From Tissierellales bacterium (lineage in GTDB: Bacteria; Bacillota_A; Clostridia; Tissierellales; JASKZW01), in NCBI GenBank assembly GCA_030147425.1, contig JASKZW010000106.1:1-14017 (forward strand): 14,017 nucleotides of DNA. Direction: 5' to 3'. A program made the translations under genes and the position numbers. Below are positions 8,100 to 14,017 of the stretch, in pieces. The number at the start of each line of letters is the position of its first letter. Positions within the stretch are counted from its first letter, which is position 1. The notes beneath the pieces are model-generated. The model did not search any database, was not told the origin of the DNA, and saw only the letters and a list, made by a program, of their open reading frames with translations.

Positions 8100-9060
8100 A
8101 GTTTTCCTCATAATTCTCATAGGCTTCTATTATTCTTTGAACTATCGAGTGCCTAACTACGTCCTCTTTCTTTAGTTTAACAAACTCTATTCCTTCTGTA
8201 TCCTTTAATATCTTTTCTACAGATTTAAGTCCTGATTTCTGCCCTCTAGGCAGGTCAACTTGGGTTATATCTCCAGTTATAATAGCCTTGGATCCATGAC
8301 CTAATCTAGTCAAAAACATTTTCATCTGCTCATTTGTAGTATTTTGAGCCTCATCTAATATTATATAGGCTGAATCTAAAGTCCTGCCCCTCATATAGGC
8401 TAGAGGAGCTACCTCTATCAAGCCCTTGTCCATAAGTTTTAAATATTTATTAAAGCCCATTATGTCAAATAAGGCATCATACAGAGGTCTTAAATAAGGG
8501 TCTACTTTTTCTTGTAAGTCTCCTGGTAAAAATCCTAAACTTTCACCAGCCTCAACTGCTGGCCTAGTTAGGATTATTCTATTTACCTTGTTTTCCTTAA
8601 AGGCTGTAGCTGCCATAGCCATAGCTAAATAAGTTTTACCCGTTCCTGCTGGCCCTATTCCAAAAACAATATCATTTTCTTCTATAGCCTTAATATAATT
8701 ATACTGTCCTAATGTTTTAGGCCTAATAGATTTACCGCTAGCTGTCTTACATATAGGCTTTGAGAACAGGTTCTCTATTTTTCCTTCCTCCCCAATTTTT
8801 ACAAGTTCAATTGAATGTTTTAGCTTTTGAGGGGTTAAAAAGCCTTCATGCTTTATTATTTTTACAAGTGTATCTACTAGTCTTACTGTTTCTTCTACAC
8901 TTGCCTTATCTCCGCTTATATTTAAGTTATTATCTGAAACAGATATACTAACCTCTAAATAATCCTCTATTAAATCTATATTTTTATCCAAGTCTCCTAA
9001 TAACTGTTTTAAAATATTTTCTTTTTCTAAATAATAATTATAAGTATAGTTTGTATTCAC
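8098..9060 (-). CDS. phoH: PhoH-family ATPase
   Basis: PhoH/PhoL-type P-loop ATPase of the RNA-helicase-like superfamily, cytoplasmic, usually paired with YbeY in rRNA or RNA turnover. It has 320 residues, the normal length. An N-terminal KH-like/DUF region (about 1-100) precedes the ATPase domain, with Walker A GPAGTGKT (136-143), RPAVEAGESLGFLPGD (166-181) and Walker B IILDEAQ (233-239). Further motifs are MFLTRLG, the sensor GDITQVDLP and a DVVRH end motif. The start is GTG at 9060, preceded by AAAGGATGATAAA; no ATG lies nearby. In Bacillus phoH follows yqfC and yqfD, but here a terminator-like hairpin and a promoter precede it, so phoH probably heads its own transcript. Certain identification. 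Confidence 0.97.
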   Translation of the reverse strand: MNTNYTYNYYLEKENILKQLLGDLDKNIDLIEDYLEVSISVSDNNLNISGDKASVEETVRLVDTLVKIIKHEGFLTPQKLKHSIELVKIGEEGKIENLFSKPICKTASGKSIRPKTLGQYNYIKAIEENDIVFGIGPAGTGKTYLAMAMAATAFKENKVNRIILTRPAVEAGESLGFLPGDLQEKVDPYLRPLYDALFDIMGFNKYLKLMDKGLIEVAPLAYMRGRTLDSAYIILDEAQNTTNEQMKMFLTRLGHGSKAIITGDITQVDLPRGQKSGLKSVEKILKDTEGIEFVKLKKEDVVRHSIVQRIIEAYENYEEN

Positions 9061-9084
9061 TTTATCATCCTTTTCTAAATACTA

Positions 9085-9090
9085 ATTATA
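9085..9090 (-). promoter_or_regulatory. Extended -10 promoter for the phoH transcript
   Basis: The minus strand reads TGATATAAT: a perfect TATAAT -10 element (9085-9090) with the upstream TG of an extended -10. A weak -35 (TTCATT, 9109-9114, three of six) lies 18 bases further up, within the terminator hairpin stem; extended -10 promoters tolerate a poor -35. Transcription would start near 9078, leaving a leader of about 18 bases before the GTG start of phoH. Confidence 0.7.
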
Positions 9091-9094
9091 TCAT

Positions 9095-9132
9095 ATAAAA
9101 TAAAAATAAATGAAAGCAAATCATGCTTTCAT
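9095..9132 (-). terminator. Rho-independent terminator-like hairpin after the FloA-linked membrane protein gene
   Basis: A perfect 9-bp inverted repeat, ATGAAAGCA (9110-9118) and TGCTTTCAT (9124-9132), encloses a 5-base loop. On the minus strand it starts immediately after the TAG at 9133 and is followed by a T-rich tail (TTTATTTTTATTTTAT, 9095-9109). The stem has only three G-C pairs, so termination may be partial. It separates the nfeD-floA block from the phoH block. Confidence 0.65.
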
Positions 9133-9459
9133 CTATTTTCTCTTTGCCTTAGGACCTGACATAATCTCTGTATAGACTAGTGCTTTTAAAACTTCCTTTT
9201 GTTTTTTATTTAAATGTCCAAGTTTATCATTGACTTCAATATTATTATCAGCCTTTAGACTAGATTCTAAATTTTTACTCTTAGTTAATTTAAAGTTTTG
9301 CTCTTTATCTTCTGATTCTTTCCTTCTATCCCTACTTAAGTCTTCAGACTTTCCCTTATCAAGTTTTACCTCACTTAGCTTTTGCTCTGGCATATTAAGC
9401 TTTTTAAGCCTAGAAAGAAAGGCTAAAAGTAAATAAATAAGGATTATAGTTATGAACAT
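9133..9459 (-). CDS. Unrecognised small single-span membrane protein following floA
   Basis: I do not recognise this 108-residue protein. It starts with a hydrophobic helix (FITIILIYLLLAFLS, 2-16), likely an N-terminal anchor with a cytoplasmic tail given the following RLKK. Residues 20-80 are a charged, low-complexity linker rich in K, E, S and D. The C-terminus (about 84-108) looks folded: LNKKQKEVLKALVYTEIMSG then PKAKRK. That end resembles a short EI..GPPKA-type motif I associate with other small Bacillota membrane proteins, but I cannot verify this. It starts at ATG 9459, with AAGGAG inside the end of floA, one base from the floA stop, and stops just before a hairpin. Position and coupling suggest a partner of the FloA/NfeD microdomain proteins; this is inference. 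The coding call is supported by ribosome binding site and spacing. Confidence 0.75.
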   Translation of the reverse strand: MFITIILIYLLLAFLSRLKKLNMPEQKLSEVKLDKGKSEDLSRDRRKESEDKEQNFKLTKSKNLESSLKADNNIEVNDKLGHLNKKQKEVLKALVYTEIMSGPKAKRK

Positions 9460-9460
9460 T

Positions 9461-10456
9461 CTAATTCTCCTTATTATCGTCTTCTAAGATTTTAGAAATA
9501 GAACTTCTCATGTCCGTGTCTGATAGAATATTTTTCATATTATAATATTCCATAGCACCCATATTTCCTTCTTCTAAGGCCTTTGCTAAAGCTAGAGGTA
9601 CCTTAGCCTCTGATTCAACTACCTTAGCCCTCATAGACTCAACCTCAGCTATCATTTCTTGTTCCTTAGCCACAGCCATGGCCCTTCTTTCCTCTGCCTT
9701 AGCTTGAGCTATTCGTTTATCTGCTTCTGCTTGATCTGTTTGTAGCTTTGCACCTATGTTCCTACCTACATCTACATCTGCTATATCTATTGAAAGTATT
9801 TCAAAAGCTGTCCCTGAGTCTAACCCCTTATCTAAAACAGTTTGGGAAATTAAATCAGGATTTTCCAAAACTTTTTTATGGGTTTCAGAACTACCAACAG
9901 TAGTAACTATGCCTTCTCCTACCCTAGCTATAATTGTCTCTTCCCCAGCTCCTCCTACTAGTCTCTCTATATTGGCCCTAACTGTAACCTTGGCCTTAGC
10001 TATAACTTCTATACCATCCTTTGCTACAGCAGCAATCTCTGGTGTTTCTATAACTTTCGGATTTACACTTACCTGAACAGCTTCTAAAACATTCCTACCT
10101 GCCAAATCTATAGCAGCAGCCCTTTCAAATTCTAAGGCTATATTTGCCCTTTGAGCGGCTATTAAAGCATCTACTAGGGTGTTTACATTCCCTCCTGCTA
10201 GGTAATGAGCCTCTAGCTCATCTACACTTATAGTTAGGCCTGCCTTGGTAGCCTTAATCATTGGCCTTACAATTCTAGATGGACTTACCCTTCTAAGCCT
10301 CATACCTATTAAATTAGAAATTTTTAACTTTACACCTGAGAAAAAGGCTGTTATCCATAATCCTACTGGTATAAAGGAGAAAAATAAACCAATCAATATT
10401 AAGGCTAAAATAATTCCACTTAATTTAAATCCACTAACATTATAATATGTCCCCAT
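9461..10456 (-). CDS. floA: Flotillin-like protein FloA
   Basis: SPFH-domain membrane scaffold (YqfA, UPF0365) that forms functional membrane microdomains and affects membrane fluidity and protein complex assembly. It has 331 residues, the normal length. Seen: a membrane-inserting hydrophobic segment (about 14-38), the FloA signature [20 protein letters not shown] (55-74), [19 protein letters not shown], the SPFH core with [20 protein letters not shown] and [12 protein letters not shown], then a C-terminal coiled coil rich in Ala and Glu (about 238-295, [19 protein letters not shown]). The start ATG follows TAGGAGGTATTTGA and overlaps nfeD by 17 bases. FloA is encoded next to an NfeD protein in almost all bacteria that have it, and the pair works together. 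Certain identification. Confidence 0.97.
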   Translation of the reverse strand: MGTYYNVSGFKLSGIILALILIGLFFSFIPVGLWITAFFSGVKLKISNLIGMRLRRVSPSRIVRPMIKATKAGLTISVDELEAHYLAGGNVNTLVDALIAAQRANIALEFERAAAIDLAGRNVLEAVQVSVNPKVIETPEIAAVAKDGIEVIAKAKVTVRANIERLVGGAGEETIIARVGEGIVTTVGSSETHKKVLENPDLISQTVLDKGLDSGTAFEILSIDIADVDVGRNIGAKLQTDQAEADKRIAQAKAEERRAMAVAKEQEMIAEVESMRAKVVESEAKVPLALAKALEEGNMGAMEYYNMKNILSDTDMRSSISKILEDDNKEN

Positions 10457-11129
10457 TCAAATACCTCCTAACAATTATTTTATTTCCTTGAACCTTCACT
10501 ACCTTTATTTTACTTTCCTTTTCTATAAAACCACCTTCTGACATAACATCTAAAACTTCACTGCCAATTCTAGCCTTTCCAGAAGGTCTTAAAATAGTAA
10601 GAGCTGTCCCCTCTTTTCCTAAATATTCTTCATAGGACTTTTCTAAAGTGTTCTTACTATTAATTTCAGTTTTTAAGCCTATTTTTTCAAATAGATTTAT
10701 CCTATGGCCTTTTCTTTTCAAGACCCTAATTATAATAAAAGAAAGAACAAATACTATAAATACAACCAGCCCGCCTAAATAATTATTAGGATAAGTTTGA
10801 ATGATTGAATATATAGAAATTAGAAATCCTGTTATTCCTACTATTGTAAAGCCAGGTATAAGTAATTCAAATAAAATCAAGGCTAACCCCAATAAAAAGT
10901 AGGATAAGTGGCTTTTATTAATTCCTAAAATAAAAATATTTATAAGAAAAAATAAGGATATGGATATAAAACTAAAAAATAATCCACTTCCTTTTGAATC
11001 TAAATACAAGTTATATATAACTCCCATAGAGGTAAATAGTAATAAAAGCCCTGTTATAAAATATAAGGGCTTTGATTGTTCTAGATTAAAACTATTTACA
11101 ATTAAGGGTAAATTTATTAATAAATTCAT
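10440..11129 (-). CDS. Short NfeD-family membrane protein
   Basis: A 229-residue NfeD-family partner of the flotillin FloA. About five membrane helices (23-43, 50-70, 75-95, 97-113, 118-137) are followed by a cytoplasmic OB-fold NfeD domain (about 165-229), with [39 protein letters not shown] and KIIVRR as family hallmarks. It lacks the N-terminal ClpP-like serine protease domain found in the roughly 430-residue YqeZ of Bacillus, so any protease role is absent; it belongs to the short class, which sits beside SPFH genes. The start ATG at 11129 follows ACAAGGATGGGATCAT, 30 bases after rpsU. It overlaps floA by 17 bases. No promoter is clear in the gap to rpsU, so it may be read from the hinT/rpsU transcript. 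Confidence 0.9.
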   Translation of the reverse strand: MNLLINLPLIVNSFNLEQSKPLYFITGLLLLFTSMGVIYNLYLDSKGSGLFFSFISISLFFLINIFILGINKSHLSYFLLGLALILFELLIPGFTIVGITGFLISIYSIIQTYPNNYLGGLVVFIVFVLSFIIIRVLKRKGHRINLFEKIGLKTEINSKNTLEKSYEEYLGKEGTALTILRPSGKARIGSEVLDVMSEGGFIEKESKIKVVKVQGNKIIVRRYLNGDIL

Positions 11130-11159
11130 ATGATCCCATCCTTGTAAATAATGTATTAA

Positions 11160-11336
11160 CTATCTATATTTTCTTTTTTTTGCTGCTTCTGATTTCTTTT
11201 TACGCTTAACACTTGGTTTCTCATAATACTTTCTCTTTTTGTATTCATTAAAAACCCCTGTTCTAGCACATTGTCTGTTAAATCTTCTCAATGCTTCGTC
11301 TAAGCTTTCTCCATCACTTAGTTTAATTTCTGTCAT
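11160..11336 (-). CDS. rpsU: 30S ribosomal protein S21
   Basis: Small basic protein of the 30S subunit, 58 residues, the usual size. It begins [20 protein letters not shown] and continues [20 protein letters not shown], ending in a Lys/Arg-rich tail ([17 protein letters not shown]), all typical of S21. It is shorter than usual ORF cut-offs. Start ATG at 11336 follows GAGAGGGGGGAGCAAG, a strong ribosome binding site, and the stop is TAG at 11160. It lies 39 bases after hinT and 30 bases before nfeD; Bacillus and many clostridia have yqeY directly after rpsU, and this is absent here. Certain. Confidence 0.97.
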   Translation of the reverse strand: MTEIKLSDGESLDEALRRFNRQCARTGVFNEYKKRKYYEKPSVKRKKKSEAAKKRKYR

Positions 11337-11375
11337 CTTGCTCCCCCCTCTCTAATAATAGCTTTGTTTCATTTT

Positions 11376-11720
11376 TTAACCTGGAGGCCAAGATAACTTT
11401 CTCCCAGCTATTACATGGTAATGCAAATGAGGAACCGTTTGTTGTCCATCTTCACCACAATTGTTTACTACTCTATAACCTTTCTCATCTATACCTAATT
11501 CTTTAGCTAGCTTTGCGATAACCATAAAGATATGGCCTATATAGTCCATATTCTCTTCATTTATCTCATTAGCCGAACTTATATGAATTTTAGGTATTAC
11601 TAAAAAATGTACAGGAGCTTGTGGGTGCAAGTCTTGAAAAGCCAGTACCTTTTCATCTTCATATATTATTTCACTTTCTAGCTCTCTATTAATAATCTTG
11701 CAAAAGATACACTCACTCAC
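11376..11720 (-). CDS. hinT: HIT-family (histidine triad) nucleotide hydrolase, Hint type
   Basis: Purine nucleoside phosphoramidase-type HIT protein, cytoplasmic; the physiological substrate is uncertain. With GTG at 11720 as the start it has 114 residues, the usual size, and begins MSECIFCKIINRE. The histidine triad is intact: H98, H100 and H102 in PHLHYHVIAG. DLHPQAPVHFLVIPK (30-44) and RVVNNCGEDGQQTV (83-96) are typical. Cys4 and Cys7 form the CxxC often seen in this family. The GTG is chosen because GGGAGGTGA lies just upstream and the N-terminus then matches the family. An upstream in-frame ATG at 11762 would add MSKILYNDSMGGED, unlike the family, and would lie across a promoter-like element. 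It sits between mtaB and rpsU as a small gene in a translation block. Confidence 0.95.
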   Translation of the reverse strand: MSECIFCKIINRELESEIIYEDEKVLAFQDLHPQAPVHFLVIPKIHISSANEINEENMDYIGHIFMVIAKLAKELGIDEKGYRVVNNCGEDGQQTVPHLHYHVIAGRKLSWPPG

Positions 11721-11724
11721 GTCT

Positions 11725-11733
11725 TCACCTCCC
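11725..11733 (-). promoter_or_regulatory. Ribosome binding site setting the hinT GTG start
   Basis: GGGAGGTGA on the minus strand, a near-perfect Shine-Dalgarno, with seven bases from the GGAGG core to GTG at 11720. It would be inside the gene if the upstream ATG at 11762 were used, so it decides for the GTG. Confidence 0.8.
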
Positions 11734-11741
11734 ATAGAATC

Positions 11742-11770
11742 ATTATATAATATTTTTGACATAATATCTA
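11742..11770 (-). promoter_or_regulatory. Candidate promoter for hinT-rpsU
   Basis: TAGATA (11765-11770, four of six to TTGACA) is followed after 17 bases by TATAAT (11742-11747), both on the minus strand. The -35 overlaps the mtaB stop codon. Transcription would begin near 11735, just ahead of the hinT ribosome binding site, giving a leader of about 15 bases. Confidence 0.5.
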
Positions 11771-13060
11771 TATAACTTTACCATTAAGTGAATCTTTGTT
11801 AATATTTCTTATCTTTATTCTCTTTATTTCTCCTTTATAGTCTAAATTGTCTGAACTTACCAGGGCATAATTCCTTGCATAGCCTTCAGAATAATCTTTG
11901 TCATCATTTTCAAAAAGAACCTCTAGCTCCTCACCTATTAAAGACTTATTAAAATCTTCCATTAAACTATCATTTAAATCTAAAAGTTTCTGACTTCTTT
12001 CATTTTTTATATTGCCATCTATTTGGTTTTTCATAGCAGCTGCCTTAGTTCCCTCCCTAGGGGAATACTTGAAAACATGGATTTTAGAAAACTTAATTTC
12101 CTCTGCAAATTTATAGGTTTCTTCAAATTCTTCTTCTGTTTCTCCTGGAAAACCTACAATAATATCTGTTGTTATACCAGCCTTAGGCATGTAATTTCTA
12201 ATAATTTCCACTATATCTTTAAATTCTTGGCTAGTATACTTTCTATTCATTCTTTTTAATACAGTGTCAGAACCACTCTGTAAGGATAGGTGGAAATGAT
12301 CACATAGTTTCCCTGTTTTCATTGCTCTTTTCATAAAGTCATCATCTATAAGCTTAGGCTCTATAGAGCTTAGCCTTATTCTTTTAATAGAATCTATCTT
12401 AGCTATTTCTTCAATCACATCTATTAAGGATAAATTTTCATCTTTAAAGTCTTTTCCATAAGATGCTACATGAATTCCAGTTAAAACAACTTCCTTAAAG
12501 CCTTTCCTGCCTAAATCCTCAGCTTCTTCAACTATATCTGATAATTCCCTACTTCTAATAGGCCCTCTAGCGTAGGGAATTATACAATAACTACAGAATT
12601 GATTACAACCATCTTGTATTTTTATATAGGCCCTAGTTCTTGAATCAATTGTATCTACTTCTAGCTTTTCAAAGTCCATAAAGTATTTGGAATCACTTAC
12701 TATATTTACTTTTCCTTTTTCCCTATCAAAATCTTCTACTAAATCTACTATCTTATCCCTATCTTTTGTACCTATAATAATATCTACTTCCTCTATCTTT
12801 TCAACTTCTTCTGGTGATACCTGGGAATAGCATCCTACAACAACTACTAAAGCATCTTTATTGCTTCTTTTAGCCCTTCTTATAAACTGCCTTGATTTTC
12901 TATCACTCATGTTGGTTACAGTACAAGTATTAACTACATATATATCTGAGCTTCCCTCTTCTAAAACTTTATAGCCTTCATTTTCAAAAAGTTCTTTCAT
13001 TGCTTCTGTTTCATATTGATTAACCTTACATCCTAAGGTATGAAATCTTACTGTCTTCAT
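11768..13060 (-). CDS. mtaB: tRNA N6-threonylcarbamoyladenosine methylthiotransferase MtaB
   Basis: Radical-SAM enzyme that adds a methylthio group to t6A37 of tRNAs reading ANN codons, giving ms2t6A and supporting decoding accuracy. It has 430 residues, the normal length. The N-terminal methylthiotransferase domain carries the auxiliary cluster cysteines C11 (TLGCKVNQYE), C46 (VNTCTVT) and C77 (VVGCYSQ). The radical-SAM motif CxxxCxxC gives C152, C156 and C159 in DGCNQFCSYCIIPYARGPIRSR region. FHLSLQSGSD, TTDIIVGFPGETEEEF and FKYSPREGTKAA follow, then a C-terminal TRAM-like region from about 370. HTLGCKVNQYE and CIIPYARG favour MtaB over MiaB or RimO. The start ATG directly abuts the rsmE stop (TAGATG) with TAGGAGTGATATAG upstream. 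The position after rsmE matches yqeV in Bacillus. Confidence 0.95.
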   Translation of the reverse strand: MKTVRFHTLGCKVNQYETEAMKELFENEGYKVLEEGSSDIYVVNTCTVTNMSDRKSRQFIRRAKRSNKDALVVVVGCYSQVSPEEVEKIEEVDIIIGTKDRDKIVDLVEDFDREKGKVNIVSDSKYFMDFEKLEVDTIDSRTRAYIKIQDGCNQFCSYCIIPYARGPIRSRELSDIVEEAEDLGRKGFKEVVLTGIHVASYGKDFKDENLSLIDVIEEIAKIDSIKRIRLSSIEPKLIDDDFMKRAMKTGKLCDHFHLSLQSGSDTVLKRMNRKYTSQEFKDIVEIIRNYMPKAGITTDIIVGFPGETEEEFEETYKFAEEIKFSKIHVFKYSPREGTKAAAMKNQIDGNIKNERSQKLLDLNDSLMEDFNKSLIGEELEVLFENDDKDYSEGYARNYALVSSDNLDYKGEIKRIKIRNINKDSLNGKVI

Positions 13061-13798
13061 CTATATCACTCCTAAATCTCCTAATTCATATAGGATTATA
13101 GAACTTGCAACAATACTAGCTGTTTCTGTTCTTAATATTCTAGGTCCTATCTTAACACTCTTAGCTCCCAGGGATTTTAAATTTTCTACTTCTTCTTCTG
13201 TAAAACCACCTTCAGGCCCTATTACTAGATGTATAGGCTGTTTAATATTTTTAGATCTTAAAACTTCCTTTATTCCTTGGGAATCTTCCTCTTCATAAGC
13301 TATTAAAACCGTTCCCTCTACTTGCTTAAAGTCCTCCATATCCATAACTTCTTCTACTGTTAAAGGCTCTGTTCTTTTGCTTTGTTTTGCAGCCTCTACA
13401 CTTATTTGGTTCCACCTAGATAATCTTTTCTTTTCTCCCTTTTTATCTAATCTAACTATAGTTCTTTTAGTATTTAAGGGAAATATTTTCTTAACTCCCA
13501 GTTCTGTAGCCTTTTGAATAATTAAATCCATCTTTTTCCCCTTAGCTATAGCCTGATAAAGATATAAGTCTAAATCTGACTCACTTTCATCTTCTAGTTT
13601 TTTCTCTATTTTACATATAATTTCCCTATCAATAATTCTATCAATTTTAGATAAATAAAGTTTTCCCTGGCAAACAACTTCTATCTTATCTGACTCTTTT
13701 AATCTTAAAACATTCTTAGCATGGTTATAATTATCTTCTGTTAAAGTAATTAAATCATCAGATAGAATATTTTCTTCTTCTATAAAAAATCTATGCAT
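13061..13798 (-). CDS. rsmE: 16S rRNA m3U1498 methyltransferase RsmE
   Basis: SPOUT-class methyltransferase that makes m3U1498 in 16S rRNA using S-adenosylmethionine. It has 245 residues, the usual size. An N-terminal PUA-like domain (1-70, MHRFF start and HAKNVLRLKESDKIEV) precedes the knot domain. Typical blocks are AIAKGKKMDLIIQKATELGV (83-102), EAAKQSKR (135-142), the SAM-binding loop IGPEGGF (193-199) and GPRILRTETA (218-227). The start ATG at 13798 follows AAGGGTGATTTA, 17 bases after prmA. The stop TAG directly adjoins the mtaB start, so the two are translated as a pair. The prmA-rsmE-mtaB order matches yqeT-yqeU-yqeV of Bacillus. Certain. Confidence 0.97.
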   Translation of the reverse strand: MHRFFIEEENILSDDLITLTEDNYNHAKNVLRLKESDKIEVVCQGKLYLSKIDRIIDREIICKIEKKLEDESESDLDLYLYQAIAKGKKMDLIIQKATELGVKKIFPLNTKRTIVRLDKKGEKKRLSRWNQISVEAAKQSKRTEPLTVEEVMDMEDFKQVEGTVLIAYEEEDSQGIKEVLRSKNIKQPIHLVIGPEGGFTEEEVENLKSLGAKSVKIGPRILRTETASIVASSIILYELGDLGVI

Positions 13799-13815
13799 TA
13801 AATCACCCTTATATC

Positions 13816-14017
13816 TTAATTTTCAGCAACTATTACGCTCCATTCACCCTTGTGTTCTATATTTAAAATTTCAAAACCATTCTTTTTTAAATTTTCTACA
13901 ACCATTTCTTCTTTTTCTAAGATAATTCCTGAAGCTATAAATATGCTATTATCATATAAATGTTTTTTTAAATCTGGTATCATTTCAACTATAATATCTG
14001 CAAGTATATTAGATACT
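13816..14017 (-). CDS. prmA: Ribosomal protein L11 methyltransferase, C-terminal end only
   Basis: The last 66 codons of a gene that enters from the window's high-coordinate edge and stops at TAA (13816-13818). The translation (SNILADIIVEMIPDL, IFIASGIILEKEE, LKKNGFEILNIEHKGEWSVIVAEN) matches the C-terminus of PrmA, which methylates ribosomal protein L11 at several sites. NILADII corresponds to the end of the catalytic N-I-L-A region of the family and IASGII to the strand that follows the SAM fold; the SAM-binding GSG motif would lie upstream, outside the window. It precedes rsmE and mtaB in the order conserved in Bacillota. Reading frame begins at 14016. Confident from the conserved C-terminal pattern. 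Confidence 0.9.
   Translation of the reverse strand, partial: VSNILADIIVEMIPDLKKHLYDNSIFIASGIILEKEEMVVENLKKNGFEILNIEHKGEWSVIVAEN

Noticed and set aside
9756..10076. Plus-strand ORF of 106 codons inside floA
   Set aside because: Antisense shadow of the SPFH domain; alanine-rich coding there keeps the opposite frame open. No start signal.
10204..10220. Short inverted repeat ATGAGC/GCTCAT in floA
   Set aside because: Six-base stem in conserved coding sequence with no T-tail; expected by chance.
11352..11372. Five-codon mini-ORF (MKQSYY without the last stop counted) between hinT and rpsU, a possible leader peptide for rpsU
   Set aside because: It has only a weak AGGTTAA in front of it, no hairpin or amino-acid run to suggest attenuation, and rpsU has its own strong ribosome binding site.
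11721..11762. N-terminal extension of hinT from ATG at 11762
   Set aside because: It does not resemble HIT proteins, spans a TATAAT element, and places the strong GGGAGGTGA site inside the gene.
1..14017. Mobile elements, CRISPR arrays, tRNA genes, defence or biosynthetic clusters
   Set aside because: No transposase-like or integrase-like coding, no regularly spaced repeats, no tRNA-like cloverleaf sequence, and no gap large enough; every gene but one or two belongs to a well-known housekeeping family.

Overview
This is an AT-rich window from a low-GC Bacillota, most likely a Clostridia or Tissierellia-type anaerobe. The evidence is the AGA/AGG and ATA-rich codon use, strong GGAGG-type ribosome binding sites and gene order. 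All 18 supported genes lie on the minus strand, so transcription runs from high to low coordinates. The genes are nearly contiguous: gaps are at most about 70 bases and many neighbours touch or overlap. No plus-strand gene, tRNA, rRNA, CRISPR array or mobile element is visible. No stretch over 300 bases lacks a gene.

In transcription order there are four blocks. (1) 14017-11160 is a translation and RNA-modification block: prmA (3' end only), rsmE, mtaB, hinT and rpsU. It is the downstream part of the dnaJ-associated region of Bacillota. (2) 11129-9133 is a membrane-microdomain block: a short NfeD protein, the flotillin FloA, and an unrecognised small single-span membrane protein. It ends in a hairpin with a T-rich tail. 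(3) 9060-2790 is the phoH-pgpH-ybeY-dgkA/PAP2-cdd-era-recO block. It covers RNA metabolism, cyclic-di-AMP turnover, rRNA processing, lipid-carrier phosphorylation, pyrimidine salvage, ribosome assembly and recombination. It starts at a good extended -10 promoter. (4) 2800-1 holds a small UBA-like/DUF4342 protein followed by glyQ and glyS, the two glycyl-tRNA synthetase subunits. glyS runs off the window.

The order matches the rpsU-to-glyS region known from Bacillus subtilis, with clear differences. The yqeY gene between rpsU and nfeD is absent. Where Bacillus carries yqfB and the sporulation genes yqfC and yqfD between floA and phoH, there is only the small membrane protein. There is no yqzL between era and recO. 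The DgkA kinase is fused to a PAP2-like domain. glyQS has no T-box leader. Three translation starts are non-ATG (hinT GTG, phoH GTG, pgpH TTG), and none of the 17 visible stop codons is TGA.

This is a conserved housekeeping locus and I see no defence or mobile system in it. The points most worth a second look are the unrecognised FloA-adjacent membrane protein, the DgkA-PAP2 fusion with a substituted active-site position, the missing sporulation genes, the promoter/terminator overlap before phoH, and the stop-codon bias.
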